From: Candidatus Dojkabacteria bacterium | Lineage (GTDB): Bacteria > Patescibacteriota > Dojkabacteria > B142 > WJKM01 | Length of the DNA stretch: 7,139 nucleotides | NCBI GenBank assembly: GCA_020429465.1 | Contig: JAGQLH010000071.1 | Location: 1-7,139 of the forward strand | Reading direction: 5' to 3' | Shown: positions 5,667-7,139 of the stretch, piece by piece | Layout of the letters: each line of letters starts with the position of its first letter | Numbering within the stretch: position 1 is the stretch's first letter | Program-made: the position numbers and the translations under genes | Notes under the pieces: generated by a model | Databases searched by the model: none | What the model saw: the letters and a program-made list of their open reading frames with translations, nothing else | Told to the model about the DNA's origin: nothing

Positions 5667-6416
5667 TCATAGATTATGACAGTGTTCCTCTAATTTTTTG
5701 GAAACAGAGTGTAACGAATTTTTATACTTTTTTAGGACTTCGCTACAGTGTGGATTATATCTAAAAATATCTTTAAATAATTCAGTATCATGTTGGACAC
5801 TTTCTACTGCATCCATCAAGAATTCAAATGATTTTGTATCGATAGGGGTGCGTGCGTATTTTGAGTCAATGATCGATTGAGCAACTAAGTGGGTAAGGAA
5901 TAACGATTCTGCTAGGTATCTGTCGTGTGTATCTGCATCTAGTTTTATGATCGATAGCTTTTGTTGTTCCAAAAATGAAGTGATTTTTTCATATAGCTGA
6001 GGTGAGAGGTTGCTTTCAGAGATTACAAACCGTAACCCTTCGAGTGTATTACCAACCTTTTTATAGCTGTACGGTCCAAACATTGGATGGGTTGCTATAT
6101 AGTTTATTCGGGTTTCAAAAGATTCCAATATTTTGATGGGATGAAGCTTTACCGAATTTACTTCAAAAACAATTGTTTCATCTGATAGATATTGGACGGC
6201 CTTTTCCATGGTCTCTTTAAAATGACGAATTGGTACACATGGAAAAACTAAATCACATGCACATACCTCTTCAAAAGGGAAAAATGTTTCGTTATCAGTT
6301 ATATTAGTTCTCGAACTAATACGTACTATGCTTTTTGGAAGTAAAGTATCCGCAAGGTGGTGGATGAACTTTCCAAAATCTCCGTATCCAATTATTCCGA
6401 TTGATAAATTTTTCAC
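5667..6416 (-). CDS. tyrA: Prephenate/arogenate dehydrogenase, plant-like short form
   Basis: This 249-residue enzyme oxidatively decarboxylates prephenate or arogenate on the way to tyrosine. An N-terminal Rossmann fold begins at residue 5 with GYGDFG (10-15). The second strand ends in Ser-Ser-Arg (34-36) rather than Asp, which suggests NADP over NAD. NSVK (87-90), THPMFGP with the likely catalytic His110, and THDRYLAES with His164 are the active-site signatures. The C-terminal half, with RTPIDTKSFEFL and a DTELFKDIFRYN segment, resembles plant and related arogenate dehydrogenases as I recall them, more than E. coli TyrA. There is no chorismate mutase domain and no C-terminal ACT domain. Translation starts at GTG (6414-6416): it is the first possible start after an in-frame TAA and sits right before the Rossmann strand. 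The gene ends in TGA. It is first in a probable tyrA-pheA transcript. Confidence 0.93.
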   Translation of the reverse strand: MKNLSIGIIGYGDFGKFIHHLADTLLPKSIVRISSRTNITDNETFFPFEEVCACDLVFPCVPIRHFKETMEKAVQYLSDETIVFEVNSVKLHPIKILESFETRINYIATHPMFGPYSYKKVGNTLEGLRFVISESNLSPQLYEKITSFLEQQKLSIIKLDADTHDRYLAESLFLTHLVAQSIIDSKYARTPIDTKSFEFLMDAVESVQHDTELFKDIFRYNPHCSEVLKKYKNSLHSVSKKLEEHCHNL

Positions 6417-6463
6417 AGAAGTTCTTTGGGTTTGAAAAAGTGTAACGAAAAATTATTGGAAAC

Positions 6464-6491
6464 ATTGTACCACTTTTAAATAAGGTGTTTA
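6464..6491 (-). promoter_or_regulatory. Extended -10 promoter of tyrA
   Basis: The minus strand carries TGGTACAAT (6472 down to 6464), an extended -10 of the TGnTACAAT form, with a possible -35, TAAACA, at 6486-6491 (16-nt spacer, four of six consensus bases). The -10 ends 47 nt before the GTG start. It likely drives tyrA-pheA and possibly the aminotransferase gene. Confidence 0.5.
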
Positions 6492-6519
6492 CGTGGCCCA
6501 GAATAATTACTAAACTGTA

Positions 6520-6525
6520 TACAAT
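6520..6525 (+). promoter_or_regulatory. Possible -10 box for the right-edge surface protein gene
   Basis: TACAAT lies 42 nt before the ATG at 6568, within TGTATACAAT, where the TG is one base off the extended -10 position. No -35 is recognisable. It is divergent from the tyrA promoter across a 151-nt intergenic region. Confidence 0.3.
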
Positions 6526-6567
6526 ATTTATGTATTCTCTTTCCTTACTAACTATATTTAGGTCTCA

Positions 6568-7139
6568 ATGAATAAAAAGACGCGAAATATAATAATCTCA
6601 ATATTAGGTATGCTTTTGTTAACTGCAGTATTGGGGACTTTTGTTGCATTAAATTTAGCTCCCGGCGATGATACGTCTCCAGATGTTATAGATGCTGCTG
6701 ATGATATTTCCGGACTTTCACTTGATGAAATGTGGACTTTAGGATGTACAGAAAATAGTGGCTATGAAGTAGAGGTATTGGGTGCTGGGATGGGATCTGA
6801 TGAGCAAGTAACGAACAATCCGCAAACTATTTCCATAAGTAACATTGATACTATCGAATTTATGTTTGCTCAAGTGGTTGTGAATGGCGTAGCGGAAAGT
6901 ACTGTGCCTCCGGGGAGTGTAACGATTTCGACACCTACTGAACAGCAGGTACTTGCAACACCAACGAGAACGGATAAGGGGTTTATTTATGAAGCTAAAT
7001 TAGATCCAGGGGCGCAAGTTATAGCGGATATTGCGGGTGAAGGTGTCTTTCCACGGCATACACCCCGGTCTTTGACGGTCTATGTATTTAGAAATACAGG
7101 GACGACAAATTACTCTGCAGGAAAACTTCTTATGAAGTA
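6568..7139 (+). CDS. N-terminally anchored surface protein, unknown function (3' end outside window)
   Basis: An open frame from ATG at 6568 runs 190 codons without a stop to the window edge, so the protein is C-terminally incomplete. A basic N-terminus (MNKKTRN) and a hydrophobic segment at about 8-30 form a signal anchor or uncleaved signal peptide; no lipobox is seen. The next 30 residues are acidic (GDDTSPDV, DAADDISG). Residues about 85-185 alternate hydrophobic and polar residues with many Val, Thr and Gly, consistent with an extracellular beta-sandwich: ISISNIDTIEFMF, a TPTEQQVLATPTRT linker, then PRSLTVYVFRN. A single Cys lies at 60 (WTLGCTEN). I cannot assign a family. The Thr/Pro-rich linker resembles those of the LysM lipoprotein in the same window, which points to the same export and surface setting. 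There is no Shine-Dalgarno sequence. Confidence 0.82.
   Translation, partial: MNKKTRNIIISILGMLLLTAVLGTFVALNLAPGDDTSPDVIDAADDISGLSLDEMWTLGCTENSGYEVEVLGAGMGSDEQVTNNPQTISISNIDTIEFMFAQVVVNGVAESTVPPGSVTISTPTEQQVLATPTRTDKGFIYEAKLDPGAQVIADIAGEGVFPRHTPRSLTVYVFRNTGTTNYSAGKLLMK

Noticed and set aside
5667..5669. Possible recoding of TGA (as in Gracilibacteria), because tyrA ends in TGA.
   Set aside because: No gene has an internal TGA, and reading through would only add a few codons before TAG, so the standard bacterial code is the simpler reading.
1..7139. CRISPR array, tRNA, rRNA, insertion sequence, toxin-antitoxin or defence system.
   Set aside because: No regularly spaced repeats, cloverleaf, transposase, nuclease or paired small ORFs were seen on either strand; nothing here supports a new immune or mobile system.

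Overview
The window reads as an AT-rich bacterial chromosome segment. I infer a member of the Candidate Phyla Radiation (Patescibacteria). The grounds are compact single-domain enzymes, several lineage-restricted membrane or surface proteins with Thr/Pro-rich or Gln-rich linkers, short SD-less leaders, and a palindrome of the REP type. This assignment rests on style, not on a marker gene, so it is moderate at best. The standard bacterial code fits: no gene contains an internal TGA, and one gene ends in TGA.

Region by region. Positions 54-84 hold a strong, probably bidirectional, terminator. Positions 140-3400 form an envelope block of four genes. A single-pass protein with a very long Gln/Pro/Met-rich tail (minus), a two-helix membrane protein with a double zinc ribbon (minus) and a LysM lipoprotein (minus) each have their own promoter. 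Diverging from the LysM gene is a 101-residue Gly-rich hydrophobic protein (plus), whose 3' end overlaps the next gene tail to tail. Positions 3390-6416 are a minus-strand aromatic amino acid block, transcribed in the order prephenate/arogenate dehydrogenase (tyrA), prephenate dehydratase with ACT domain (pheA), then a class I PLP aminotransferase. A hairpin of the REP type lies between pheA and the aminotransferase. From 6568 a membrane-anchored surface protein runs rightwards off the window, divergent from tyrA.

How they work together. The three enzymes can take prephenate to phenylalanine and tyrosine. The dehydrogenase resembles plant-type arogenate dehydrogenases rather than the E. coli type, so an arogenate route to tyrosine, with the neighbouring aminotransferase acting on prephenate, is possible but unproven. 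Chorismate mutase is not in the window. The flanking genes look like envelope proteins of unknown role with no obvious metabolic link to the enzymes.

Expression signals. Four promoters share an extended -10 (TGnTATAAT or TGnTACAAT), two of them with the identical 10-mer TTGCTATAAT. None of the eight genes with a visible start has a recognisable Shine-Dalgarno sequence. No tRNA, rRNA, CRISPR array, insertion sequence or intact mobile element is visible, and no gene-free stretch exceeds 300 bases.
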